A stretch of 64,000 bases of DNA from Gp6-AA40 sp036407095 (lineage in GTDB: Bacteria > Acidobacteriota > Vicinamibacteria > Vicinamibacterales > UBA2999), in assembly GCA_036407095.1 (NCBI GenBank), contig DASWZV010000115.1, forward strand, positions 281,018-345,017, given 5' to 3'. The stretch's first letter is position 1. Every line of letters starts with the position of its first letter. A model generated the notes under the pieces. The model was not told where the DNA came from. It saw only the letters and a list, made by a program, of their open reading frames with translations, and made no database searches. Made by a program: the position numbers and the translations under genes. Positions 35,207 to 43,825 of this stretch are shown one piece after another.

Positions 35207-37252
35207 GTGCCCCTCGTCGAGCGACTGAGCAAGACCCTCGCGGCAGCGTCGGTTCTGCTGATCGTTCTCTTGCTGCTCGCGTTCCATCCGGACCTGACCC
35301 CGGCGCTGCGCATGGTGACGATCGCAGCGATCGTAATGGGCGCTGCGGTCTCCAGGCATCTGCAGTCTCGAGCGTTCGTGTGCTGGGTGGTCTGCGCCAT
35401 GCTGGCACCCGCGATCCTTCGCGCGTTGACGGCGCGTGAGGGTCCCGTGCTCGATCTGTTCTGGATGGGAGGCGTGTCCGCCTCTCTCCTGCGCTTCTCG
35501 TCATGGTCGCGGTGGAAGCTTCCCGCACCCTGGCGCGTTCTCGCCGCGGGCTGGGCCTTGACGCTGGCGTTGGCGTGGCCGGTGCTGCTCGCGCGTGAAA
35601 CCGCATTCAGTACGCGTCTGCTGACCGACGAGGCCGCGATCAACTCATGGGGCATGCTGTCGGCGCCGCAGGTCGCGGCCTGGCTCCTGTTCGTGGTCTG
35701 GACCCAACTGCTTGGACTGCTCTGGCTCGATTGGGCCTGCGAGCGATTCGAGGAGAGGCCTGATGCCGTCGTCCCCGTTGCCCACGGCATCTGGATCGGG
35801 GCGACGCTGGCGAGCCTCGTGGCGGTGTATCAGGGCACCGTCGATCTGAAGTTCCTGAGCACACCGTTCTGGGCGTCGCTGGCGCGCGCGACCGGCACGC
35901 TGCTCGACGCGAACGCGCTCGGCATGTGCGCGGCGCTCGCGGGGCCGATCGCGTTTCTCGCGATGCGCGTGACGCGCAGGCTCGACCCCACGCGATACAC
36001 GGACGAAGGCGTCATCAACAAGATCGCATTCCTCGCGTTCGTCGTGAACCTTGCCGGCCTGTGGATGTCGGGATCGCGCGCCGCGATGCTGTGTGGCGGC
36101 GTGGCCGCGGCGACCTTCCTTGCCGGTGTCTGGTCATCGATGGATGCGCATGCGCGGCGAAAGCTTCCATGGGCCGCTGCAGTCGCCGCGGCACTCGTGG
36201 TGATCATCGTCGGCGCGTCGAGCACGATCGGACCGGCCAGGCGGCTTGCAGAGATCCCGGCCTCGCCGCGCTCGGGTCTCAGCGCGATCTTCAGTCGCGG
36301 GCCGTATGGACAGATCGCGAATCAGATGATCCGCGAACATCCGATCGTCGGGGTCGGCATCGGAAGCTATCAGATTCTGTCGCCCGACTATTGGCGACAA
36401 GAGGCGGACGCCACGCTGCCCTTCGACAACGCGCAGAACTGGTGGCGCCATCAGCTCTCCGAACTCGGTGTGCTCGGCAGCGCCATCCTGTTCATCTGGT
36501 CAGCAGTCCTCGCCTGGTACGTCGCCACTGCGCGCTCGCGTAACGAGCATCGGCTCGAAGCCACGATCGTGCGCGGCCTGCTCATCGCGCTCGGCATCAG
36601 CTCGTTCATTCAGGTGCCGACGCAGACGCCGATCGTGATGCTGACGTTCATGCTGCTCGTTGCGTGGGCCACCTGGCTGATGCCCTTCCCCGCGCGCGTG
36701 GCGGGGCGCACCATTCCGACCTGGGCCTGGGTCGCAGCGCTCTTGCTGGCTGTCACGTATGCCGGCGGCCAGCTGGTGCTGGCCGGTGGCCCGCTCGCGG
36801 TTACGGAACGCGCGCGACGGGCTCAGCGGCAGTACGCGGTTGGTATCTATCCGCCCGAGGTCATGGAGGGCCACGAGTTCAACTGGACCAAAGGTGATGC
36901 GAAGTTCATCTGGCCTGCGAAGACGCGGTGGCTCGTGTTACGCGTGTGGGCCCAGCACCCTGATATGGCGACTGAGCCGGTGCATGTGACCCTGACGAGC
37001 CCGTGCGGCGTCTTAGTAGACGAAGCGCTGAAAACCCCGACCCCCATCAGCGTCGGGGTGACGCTCCCGGACGGTCAACGGACACTCGAGGCACATCTGC
37101 ACGTCTCTCGAACCTGGCGTCCCTCAGAGCACGGCAGCAATGACGAACGCGATCTCGGCGCCGGGATTATGGCCGAATTTGTCGAGGATCAGGCCCTCGC
37201 GGTCGCGCAGAACAGGGTGGTGAGCCTGCGGGCCTGTCGCCCTGGTATATAA
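35207..37252 (+). CDS. O-antigen ligase/polymerase-like membrane protein (Wzy_C)
   Basis: 681 residues from GTG 35207. The upstream open part is repeat sequence, and this start gives a natural membrane helix (KTLAAASVLLIVLLLLAF). About twelve hydrophobic helices follow up to residue about 520. The Wzy_C signature region is present: GLWMSGSRAAML, then a large loop with HPIVGVGIGSYQIL and WWRHQLSELGVLGS. A C-terminal soluble beta domain (about 560-681) is unusual for the family. It likely attaches or polymerises surface glycans on lipid carriers and is paired with the GT2 gene. TATAAT for rpmE overlaps its stop. Confidence 0.85.
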   Translation: MPLVERLSKTLAAASVLLIVLLLLAFHPDLTPALRMVTIAAIVMGAAVSRHLQSRAFVCWVVCAMLAPAILRALTAREGPVLDLFWMGGVSASLLRFSSWSRWKLPAPWRVLAAGWALTLALAWPVLLARETAFSTRLLTDEAAINSWGMLSAPQVAAWLLFVVWTQLLGLLWLDWACERFEERPDAVVPVAHGIWIGATLASLVAVYQGTVDLKFLSTPFWASLARATGTLLDANALGMCAALAGPIAFLAMRVTRRLDPTRYTDEGVINKIAFLAFVVNLAGLWMSGSRAAMLCGGVAAATFLAGVWSSMDAHARRKLPWAAAVAAALVVIIVGASSTIGPARRLAEIPASPRSGLSAIFSRGPYGQIANQMIREHPIVGVGIGSYQILSPDYWRQEADATLPFDNAQNWWRHQLSELGVLGSAILFIWSAVLAWYVATARSRNEHRLEATIVRGLLIALGISSFIQVPTQTPIVMLTFMLLVAWATWLMPFPARVAGRTIPTWAWVAALLLAVTYAGGQLVLAGGPLAVTERARRAQRQYAVGIYPPEVMEGHEFNWTKGDAKFIWPAKTRWLVLRVWAQHPDMATEPVHVTLTSPCGVLVDEALKTPTPISVGVTLPDGQRTLEAHLHVSRTWRPSEHGSNDERDLGAGIMAEFVEDQALAVAQNRVVSLRACRPGI

Positions 37253-37253
37253 T
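37248..37253 (+). promoter_or_regulatory. Candidate -10 element for rpmE
   Basis: TATAAT overlaps the TAA stop of the ligase-like gene, about 78 bp before the rpmE start. No good -35 is visible, so this is a weak prediction. Transcription from here would include the 37277-37300 hairpin in the leader. Confidence 0.35.
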
Positions 37254-37276
37254 TTCCATTTGCACTTGGTCCGAAT

Positions 37277-37300
37277 GGGCCGCCTGAAGGCGGCCCCTAC
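37277..37300. repeat. GGCCGCC/GGCGGCC hairpin repeat, copy 1
   Basis: GGGCCGCC-TGAA-GGCGGCCC is a perfect 8-bp stem with a 4-base loop, followed by CTAC. It recurs at 38878-38901 and 54998-55021. Here it sits in the rpmE leader 30 bp before the start codon. Confidence 0.65.
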
Positions 37301-37330
37301 GACTGAGGGCGCGCCTGAAGAGAGGACAAC

Positions 37331-37627
37331 GTGAAGGAAGGGATCCACCCGAAGTACCAGGAGGTCGAGGTTCGCTGTGCGTGTGGCAACACGTTCAAGA
37401 CGCGCTCGACCAAGCCCGAGCTGCATCTCGAAATCTGCTCGGCCTGCCACCCCTTTTTCACGGGACGCCAGAAGCTGATCGACACCGAGGGACGCGTCGA
37501 ACGGTTCACCAAGAAATTCGGCGCGCAGACGTCCGCGCAGCGTAAGACCGCAGCAAAAGCCGTGAAGGTGGCCAAGGCCACGAAGACCGCAGCAGCGAAG
37601 AAGAAACCCACAAAGGCAGCCTCCTAG
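37331..37627 (+). CDS. rpmE: 50S ribosomal protein L31
   Basis: 98 residues from GTG 37331 with GAGAGGA upstream. It has the zinc-type L31 cysteines (Cys16, Cys18, Cys36, Cys39: CACG and CSACH) and the motif HPFFTGRQKLIDTEGRVERF. A Lys/Ala-rich tail of about 25 residues extends beyond the usual 66-90 residues and may bind RNA. Its stop codon shares CTAG with the stop of the convergent exonuclease gene. Confidence 0.95.
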   Translation: MKEGIHPKYQEVEVRCACGNTFKTRSTKPELHLEICSACHPFFTGRQKLIDTEGRVERFTKKFGAQTSAQRKTAAKAVKVAKATKTAAAKKKPTKAAS

Positions 37628-38937
37628 AACAACGCCGCGATCGGATGCGTCTCGATCTTCCGATCAAGCCGGGCCAACCGATGGAGCGTGGCCTGTTTGC
37701 GCGCCTCGGTCACATCCCCGCGCAGCGTTTGCGCTGCGTATCCTCGGGCAGATTGATAATCGCGCAGCCGATGCTCCAGGTGAACGGCCAGCGCTTCTGA
37801 CGCTTCTCGTGTCAGCGACGGCGGGCACTCGGGCACATCCAACAGCAGCCGCCACGACGAAGCCGCATCTTCGAAGCGACGCATTCGACGCGCGAGCACC
37901 GCGTGGGCGCGGAGGACTTCGGCGCGCGTGATCGAATCGTCGTCATCGAGCTCGAGCGCCCGCGTAAAACATCGCCATGCGTCGGTCGTGAGTCCGCCGC
38001 GTTCGTAGAGACGGCCGAGCCCGAGCGCTTCGCGCGCGGTCCGGGCAGCAGGCGCGCCGTCCTCCAGCAGCTGTGCGGCCCGCGCGGTCACGAGCGCCAG
38101 CGACAACAGGTCGAGACGATTGTGTTCGAGCACGGCCTCGAGCGGACGCGCATCGCCGGTCCGGACGAAATGAAAGTAGCGCGCCGGGATCTCGAAGCCG
38201 GCGACATCTCCCTCACGGCGGTGCCCGCAGAGGACCTGCTCGATCACACTGAGCCGGCAGCTGTCGCGACCGGAGACCTCGACATACGACCGCGAGTCGC
38301 CCGGCTCGCGTCCGCGCCACAACCGGCGGGCAGGATGCAGCATGTCGATGTGGGGCATTTCGGCGAACGGCGTGTCCATTCGATGCAGGGTGAACCGGGT
38401 TTCAACCAGCGGCAGGTCGAACGACTTGCCGTTGTAGGTCACGACCGTACCCGCATCGCGTGCGATCGGCACGAGCGCCTGCAGCAGCGCACGCTCGGCG
38501 GCGAAGCTCGTGAGCACAAATTGCCGCACGCGAAAGCGGCCTCCATCGAACCAGCCGCAGCCGACGAGAAACGCGTAGGTCCCTGCCCCGCCGGCGAGAC
38601 CGGTCGTTTCGAGATCGATGAAGAGCAGGTTGGAGATCGCGGCACCGCCCGCTAACAACGAGAGCCGAGGCCAGAGCCCATCGGAAGGCGGCAACGCGTC
38701 AGCGATAGACATCGCCCCGTGTCGATAACCCGGCGAGTAACTACGATCGACAACGAGGAAGCGTCCGCCGTCCGCATCGCACCATTCGCCCTCGAGCACA
38801 TCTCCCGCCACGTCATGGGCCGCCAGGCGGCCCCCCCTGCGATCGCTATCATCGTGACGATCGCCAACATTGCCTTCGTAGGGGCCGCCTTTAGGCGGCC
38901 CAACAACGCCGCGAAGACGATCGCTCAGCGACGTCAT
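37624..38937 (-). CDS. RNase H-like 3'-5' exonuclease, YprB-like
   Basis: 437 residues from ATG 38937, overlapping the helicase stop as ATGA. The nuclease core begins at LLFIDLETTGLAGGAGTYAF (DxE metal site) with the downstream VVTYNGKSFDLPLVETR, and an acidic residue in LEAVLEHNRLDLLSLALV completes the site. The C-terminal half is TPR-like. This architecture matches YprB, whose gene in Bacillus lies next to the DUF1998 helicase (MrfA/MrfB DNA-repair pair). The same neighbour is here, upstream in the operon. The N-terminus contains a hairpin repeat encoding VVGPPKGGPYEGNV (residues about 11-24). Confidence 0.85.
   Translation of the reverse strand: MTSLSDRLRGVVGPPKGGPYEGNVGDRHDDSDRRGGRLAAHDVAGDVLEGEWCDADGGRFLVVDRSYSPGYRHGAMSIADALPPSDGLWPRLSLLAGGAAISNLLFIDLETTGLAGGAGTYAFLVGCGWFDGGRFRVRQFVLTSFAAERALLQALVPIARDAGTVVTYNGKSFDLPLVETRFTLHRMDTPFAEMPHIDMLHPARRLWRGREPGDSRSYVEVSGRDSCRLSVIEQVLCGHRREGDVAGFEIPARYFHFVRTGDARPLEAVLEHNRLDLLSLALVTARAAQLLEDGAPAARTAREALGLGRLYERGGLTTDAWRCFTRALELDDDDSITRAEVLRAHAVLARRMRRFEDAASSWRLLLDVPECPPSLTREASEALAVHLEHRLRDYQSARGYAAQTLRGDVTEARKQATLHRLARLDRKIETHPIAALF
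38878..38901. repeat. GGCCGCC/GGCGGCC hairpin repeat, copy 2, coding
   Basis: GGGCCGCC-TTTA-GGCGGCCC with leading GTAG lies within the first 20 codons of the exonuclease gene, where it encodes the low-complexity peptide GPPKGGPY. The frame is kept and the catalytic domain starts much later, so the insertion is tolerated. Confidence 0.65.
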
Positions 38938-41363
38938 AGCGACGCCGCCTGCGCGCGATCGGCCGATTCGATCTGCGCCGTTTCGAGCAGTTCGAGGATG
39001 CGAAGCGCCACGTTCTTGGCCATCGGGCCGGTGTTGCCGATCGGACCGACGCAGCCCGGACATCCATGCGGGCATTCACAGGCAGCGACGAGCTCACGGG
39101 TTCGCCGGCGCAGCTCCGCACTCATGTCAAACAGCGGCGCGCTGAAACCGATGCCGCCTGGGTAGTTGTCGTAGACGAAAATGCGCGGCTCGTCCGACAG
39201 CGTCACCCCTTCGACTTCGCTCAGGGCAGGCCGCCCTGTCCGTGTCACGTCGGTATGATCGCCGTGCTCGCCGCTCCCGATCGAAATGCCGATGTCCTGT
39301 CGATCACACATCAGCAGCAGCTGCGCCACCTGCCGCATCGCGAAGGAGAGCCCGACGACACCGTCGCGGCGATCGTCAGCCGCATACGGGAGGGCGGCCA
39401 TCACATCGCGCGGAATCGTGAGCCAGTACGCGGTCGTGTGCATCTGCTGCTCGGGCAGTTCGAGCTCGCCGGAACCCACGTTCTCGTTGGTGTAGAACTT
39501 GATCTTCTTGAACCCGACGACCCTCGATGACACGTGCACCTCGCCGTGCGACGCAGTCGCCCGGTTCTCGAACGTTTCGAGCACCGTGACCCTCGAGTAG
39601 GTGATCGCGTCGGTGTAGTAGTCGCACTCGATCTGTCGTACGTAGGCCTTGCGGCCCTCGAAATCGAGACGCTCCACCTGATAGAGCGCGCCCTCGACGA
39701 GATAGATCGCTTTCTCATGAAGCGTCGATGGTCCGCTCGTAAAGCTCGTTTCGCCGATGACATCGGCGCCGTTGGTCGTATCGACGACGACGAAGTTGTC
39801 CGACGAGATCGAACGCAGGCTGACGGCATCCGCAGGATACGACTCGTTGGTCCATTGCCAGACGCCATCACCATCCGCTGATCGATGAACGAAGCCGCTC
39901 TCCTGGAGCACACCGAGCACCTCCTGCACGTCGTGCTTCCCGTACTGATCGGATGTCGTGAACGGCAGCTCGAACGCGGCGCACTTCACGTGGTCGACCA
40001 GGATATGCAGGTTGTCGGGGTTCACGAGTGCATGTTCGGGTGAAGCGTCGAAGAAGTACGACGGGTTGCGCACCACGAACTGATCGAGCGGCGCGCTGCT
40101 CGCAACGAGGACCGCGGCCGAGCGGCCGCTCCGCCGTCCCGCTCGCCCCGCGCGCTGCCAGGTCGCCGCGATCGTGCCCGGATACCCTGCCATGACGCAC
40201 GCATCGAGCGCGCCGATATCGATCCCCAGTTCGAGAGCGTTGGTCGAGACGACGGCCCGAACCGTTCCCTCTCGCAGCCCCTTCTCGATCTCGCGACGAC
40301 GCTGCGGGAGATAGCCGCCTCGATACCCGCGGATCTCGTCGGTCGTGCCCGGGGGGCCGCCGAAATCGTCCTTCAGATACGTCGTCAGGATCTCCGTGGC
40401 CAGACGGCTCTGCGCGAAGACGATCGTTTGCAGCTTCCGTTTCAGGAACTCCGCGGCCAGTCGCCGGGTCTCTGCCAGATACGATCGGCGAATACCCAGC
40501 TGCTCGCTGACGACCGGCGGGTTCACGAAGAGGAAGAACTTCTCGCCCCGAGGCGCGCCGCTTTCGGCAACGAGCTCGAACGGCTGCTCGACCAGCGCTT
40601 CAGCGAGCTCACGTGGATTCGCGATCGTCGCCGAGGAGCAGATGAATGTCGGATTCGATCCGTAGTGCTGGCAGATGCGTGTCAGACGTCTCACGACGTT
40701 CGTCAGATGACTGCCGAACACCCCACGATACGCGTGCAGTTCGTCGATGACCACGTAGCGCAGGTTCTCGAACAGCTTCGCCCAGCGAGGATGGTGCGGG
40801 AGTATCCCCGAGTGCACCATGTCGGGATTGCTGAGCACGATGTGCGCGCGTCCTCGAATGGCGCGGCGGGCATCCTGCGGGGTGTCGCCGTCGTAAGTGA
40901 AGACGCCGATCTCCATCTCGGCTCGACGCGAGAGCAGATCCGACAACTCGAGCAGCTCCGCCAGTTGGTCCTGCGCGAGCGCCTTGGTCGGAAAGAGATA
41001 GAGCGCGCGTGACGAAGGATCCCGCAGCACGCTGCTCAGCACGGGCGCGTTGTAGCAGAGCGTCTTTCCCGATGCCGTCGGCGTGGTGATCACGACGTGG
41101 CGATGCGCGAGCGCATGATCGATAGCGATCGCCTGGTGCGTGTACAACTGCTCGATGCCACGCTGGCGCAGCGCCTCGCGCAGGCGTTCGTCCGTGCCGT
41201 CCGGAAACGGTGCGTATCGAGGGTCGAGGGCCGGCAGCCGCCGTATCGCCGTGACCCAGGCGTCCGGCCGATCCGGGCGTTCGGTCACGCCGCCAGTCAG
41301 GCGGTCGAGGACCCCCGAGAGCGCCTGATCGTGTGCTGGATTCGCTCGGCGCGTCGGCAGCAT
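38934..41363 (-). CDS. DEAD/DEAH helicase with DUF1998 domain, MrfA/Hrq1-like
   Basis: 809 residues from ATG 41363. Helicase motifs: Q/I TPTASGKT, Ia LFPTKALAQDQ, II VIDELHAYRG, III CSSATIANP, then IV-VI with STNALELGIDIG and QRAGRAGRRSGRS. The C-terminal DUF1998 region holds a zinc-cysteine cluster CECPHGCPGCVGP. MrfA-family enzymes are 3'-5' DNA helicases in mitomycin-type damage repair, partnered with the MrfB exonuclease, whose homologue follows with an ATGA overlap. The peptide GRPALSEVEG just before the DUF1998 tail is a palindromic insertion, absent from the motif logic of the family. Confidence 0.92.
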   Translation of the reverse strand: MLPTRRANPAHDQALSGVLDRLTGGVTERPDRPDAWVTAIRRLPALDPRYAPFPDGTDERLREALRQRGIEQLYTHQAIAIDHALAHRHVVITTPTASGKTLCYNAPVLSSVLRDPSSRALYLFPTKALAQDQLAELLELSDLLSRRAEMEIGVFTYDGDTPQDARRAIRGRAHIVLSNPDMVHSGILPHHPRWAKLFENLRYVVIDELHAYRGVFGSHLTNVVRRLTRICQHYGSNPTFICSSATIANPRELAEALVEQPFELVAESGAPRGEKFFLFVNPPVVSEQLGIRRSYLAETRRLAAEFLKRKLQTIVFAQSRLATEILTTYLKDDFGGPPGTTDEIRGYRGGYLPQRRREIEKGLREGTVRAVVSTNALELGIDIGALDACVMAGYPGTIAATWQRAGRAGRRSGRSAAVLVASSAPLDQFVVRNPSYFFDASPEHALVNPDNLHILVDHVKCAAFELPFTTSDQYGKHDVQEVLGVLQESGFVHRSADGDGVWQWTNESYPADAVSLRSISSDNFVVVDTTNGADVIGETSFTSGPSTLHEKAIYLVEGALYQVERLDFEGRKAYVRQIECDYYTDAITYSRVTVLETFENRATASHGEVHVSSRVVGFKKIKFYTNENVGSGELELPEQQMHTTAYWLTIPRDVMAALPYAADDRRDGVVGLSFAMRQVAQLLLMCDRQDIGISIGSGEHGDHTDVTRTGRPALSEVEGVTLSDEPRIFVYDNYPGGIGFSAPLFDMSAELRRRTRELVAACECPHGCPGCVGPIGNTGPMAKNVALRILELLETAQIESADRAQAASL
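39206..39240. repeat. Palindromic element inserted in frame in the DUF1998 helicase
   Basis: CCCCTTCGACTTCGCTCAGG is followed by a CAGGGC-AGGCC-GCCCTG hairpin. It encodes GRPALSEVEG on the minus strand, between the metal-binding tail and the preceding beta region. It is in frame and of low complexity compared with its surroundings. The core is different from the AFAKATAG element at 1268-1293. Confidence 0.55.
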
Positions 41364-41397
41364 GGCCGGAGATCATAAGGCGAAAGCCGGCGCGCTT

Positions 41398-43794
41398 TCA
41401 ATGGATTCCGCGGGAGTCCGACCAGATCTCGAGCTCGGCGATCGTCCAGGGAAACTGCGACTCGCCTGCCGTCCCGCGCAGCCGCACGTACCGAGCCGGC
41501 CTCGGCGAGAACGCCAACACCATGCGCAGACGGCCAGGTTCGCGAAGTCCTCCCACGACCGCGTCGTGCAACACACTCCCCGTCCTGGCCGGTGCCCACG
41601 CTTGACCGTCTTCAGATGTCTCGATGTCGACGGTGCGTGGGTACAACCAGAACTGCGTGCCGACGCTGTACACGATCGACCCGACCATCGTCACACCGCC
41701 GAGATCGGCGATGAGCGGCTGGCGATCGTCGGTCAGCGAACACAGCCACAGCGATTGTTCGTCGCCGTCGTTCACCACATGCACATACGTCGACGAGCAT
41801 TCGGAACGCACTTCGCGGATTTCCACCCGTTTCCCGGCAACCTGGGCATCATCTCCCTTTCTGGCAGGAAGCCGGTACTGAATCAGCGAGCCGTTCTGCG
41901 CGATCAGCGTGACACCGGGCTGCGCCTGTATCAGTGCCTTCAGTCGAGGGGCATCATTCGGAACGAGAACCCGAAGTTCTCCAAGCCGTTGAAAGGGCGT
42001 GACCACATCGCCCGACTCGTTCCGCGAGGCATCGACGAGCGGGAAGTAGTAGTTCGGTTGAAACCCGCTGTATCCGTTGACCGCGCGCCATCCGCCGTCG
42101 ACTGCTCGGAAGACCGCCGTCATGTCGTGAAATGTCCCATCGGCCGGCAGCTCCATCACGATCGCGTGACGCAGGAGCTCCGCACCAGGAACCGGAGCCG
42201 GTGCAGCAACTGCAGGGATCACGCTGGTCCACCCGTCCGCGAGCAATCCGATCGTCGCGAGCGCGATCAAGGCGCGCTGGGCTCGACGCGAGCGGCGGCG
42301 GATGATCTGCGGCAGCGTGATGCCCGCGACGACCGCCAGACACAGCGTCGTCATGAGCCAGAAGCGGGCCGGCACACGCAGCCCCGATGAACCGGGAAGG
42401 GCGAGGAGCCACACAAACGGTCCGGCGAATCCCGAGGGAACGCCCATGAAGCTGATGACGGGGCCAAGTGCAAGGAGCCACGTGGCGACAGACGCCAGGA
42501 TGTAGAAGCCGATCGTCGATGATCGCCGGACGGCGCCCCGCATCAGCGGTGGAAGAAGCCCGATGCCGAGACACGCCAGCGCGATCAGCGCGGGCTTCCG
42601 CACTGAAGTGACCGATACGTGCAGAAACGCGAGATCGAATCGCCACGGCCCGTGCAGGAGGACCGACGTGACAATGGCCAGGTAGATCACGCCGATAGCA
42701 AGGAATACTTTCAGCACGACAGCGCTCAGCGTCGAGCTGCTCGATGTCGATGCGACGCCCACGCGCTTCACACTGCGGACGCTGGCGACCAGCCACAGGA
42801 TGAAGACGACGAGACCGGGAAACAACTCGCCTTCGCCGCGGCACGACACCCGGAGCCAGCTCCAGACGCTCGAATCGGCAGGCGCACACAGGATCCCGCC
42901 GACGTCGGCGCTGAACGTCTCGATCTCCGCCATACTTCGAAAGAATGCCTGCCGTGTGTGAACGAGTACGTACTGGTAGAGCACCGCGGCCAACGGAAGC
43001 GCGGCGACAACCGTCACGAGGCTGATGGCACCGAGCGCGCGCCAGTCTCGGCGTAACAGCACGAACCAGACGACCCACAGCCCAATCAGGATCGAGAAGA
43101 ACACGAGCGCGTAGCCGTTGGCCGCGCCCTGCAGCATCCAGGTCGCGCCGTACAACAGCAGCCAGCGGCGGCGTCGCGTCTCGAGGTAGGCGTGAAGGCC
43201 AAGCAGCGCGAGCGGAGCCCAGAAGGCGGCGAGCATCTGCACGTGCGGCAGCTGCGATATCCGGTACGGCGCAAACCCGAACGCCAGGCCCGCAATGAAT
43301 GCGCCCGTCACGTTTCGCGTCAACCTGAAGACGAGCGCAAACATCGCCATCGCGCACAGGGGAAACGTCAGCAGCGTGACCAGGTTGGAAGTGACGAGCG
43401 TGTCGCGTGTGATCCAGTAGATTGGTGAGGCGATCGCGCTGAGCCCGAGAAGGTGCTCGGAGAACGCCATCGTGTCGCGCGTGGGATAGAAGATCGGAAA
43501 CTGCCACCAGGCGTCGGTCAGCGGCCAGTGCGTGGCGTTCCACTTCAGGATGGCTGCGGTCAGGAGTGGATCTCCCGCATCGTGAGCCACGGTCGTACCG
43601 AGATGCGCCAGCAGATCGCGTCCGAAGATCGCCGTCACGACGAGATAGAACACCGCGCTGGCGAGCGCGGCCACCCTGATCTGCGTGGTCGAAGAAGTCC
43701 CGCCCTGATCGCTCGGGACGGCTCCGTCCTCTTCCGGCCCCGGCGGGTCGCTCAATCCGAACGCGCTGTGCGCGGGGGCATCTCCTTGGGTCAT
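41398..43794 (-). CDS. Large GT-C-like membrane protein with discoidin-like C-terminus
   Basis: 798 residues from ATG 43794; ATG 43827 is also in frame but overlaps the divergent methyltransferase start. The N-terminal half has about eleven membrane helices, with an acidic first loop (GTTVAHDAGDPLLTAAILKWNATHWPL) as in GT-C glycosyltransferases that use lipid-linked sugars. Residues about 540-650 form a periplasmic alpha/beta domain. The C-terminal 130 residues (SIVYSVGTQFWLYPRTVDIE, ARYVRLRG) resemble an F5/8-type discoidin sugar-binding fold. Transfer or export of a surface glycan is inferred; the substrate is unknown. It is divergent from the methyltransferase with only 31 bp between starts. 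Confidence 0.7.
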   Translation of the reverse strand: MTQGDAPAHSAFGLSDPPGPEEDGAVPSDQGGTSSTTQIRVAALASAVFYLVVTAIFGRDLLAHLGTTVAHDAGDPLLTAAILKWNATHWPLTDAWWQFPIFYPTRDTMAFSEHLLGLSAIASPIYWITRDTLVTSNLVTLLTFPLCAMAMFALVFRLTRNVTGAFIAGLAFGFAPYRISQLPHVQMLAAFWAPLALLGLHAYLETRRRRWLLLYGATWMLQGAANGYALVFFSILIGLWVVWFVLLRRDWRALGAISLVTVVAALPLAAVLYQYVLVHTRQAFFRSMAEIETFSADVGGILCAPADSSVWSWLRVSCRGEGELFPGLVVFILWLVASVRSVKRVGVASTSSSSTLSAVVLKVFLAIGVIYLAIVTSVLLHGPWRFDLAFLHVSVTSVRKPALIALACLGIGLLPPLMRGAVRRSSTIGFYILASVATWLLALGPVISFMGVPSGFAGPFVWLLALPGSSGLRVPARFWLMTTLCLAVVAGITLPQIIRRRSRRAQRALIALATIGLLADGWTSVIPAVAAPAPVPGAELLRHAIVMELPADGTFHDMTAVFRAVDGGWRAVNGYSGFQPNYYFPLVDASRNESGDVVTPFQRLGELRVLVPNDAPRLKALIQAQPGVTLIAQNGSLIQYRLPARKGDDAQVAGKRVEIREVRSECSSTYVHVVNDGDEQSLWLCSLTDDRQPLIADLGGVTMVGSIVYSVGTQFWLYPRTVDIETSEDGQAWAPARTGSVLHDAVVGGLREPGRLRMVLAFSPRPARYVRLRGTAGESQFPWTIAELEIWSDSRGIH

Positions 43795-43825
43795 CGGGAT
43801 GACGTATGGTACCGTGCGGACGGCC

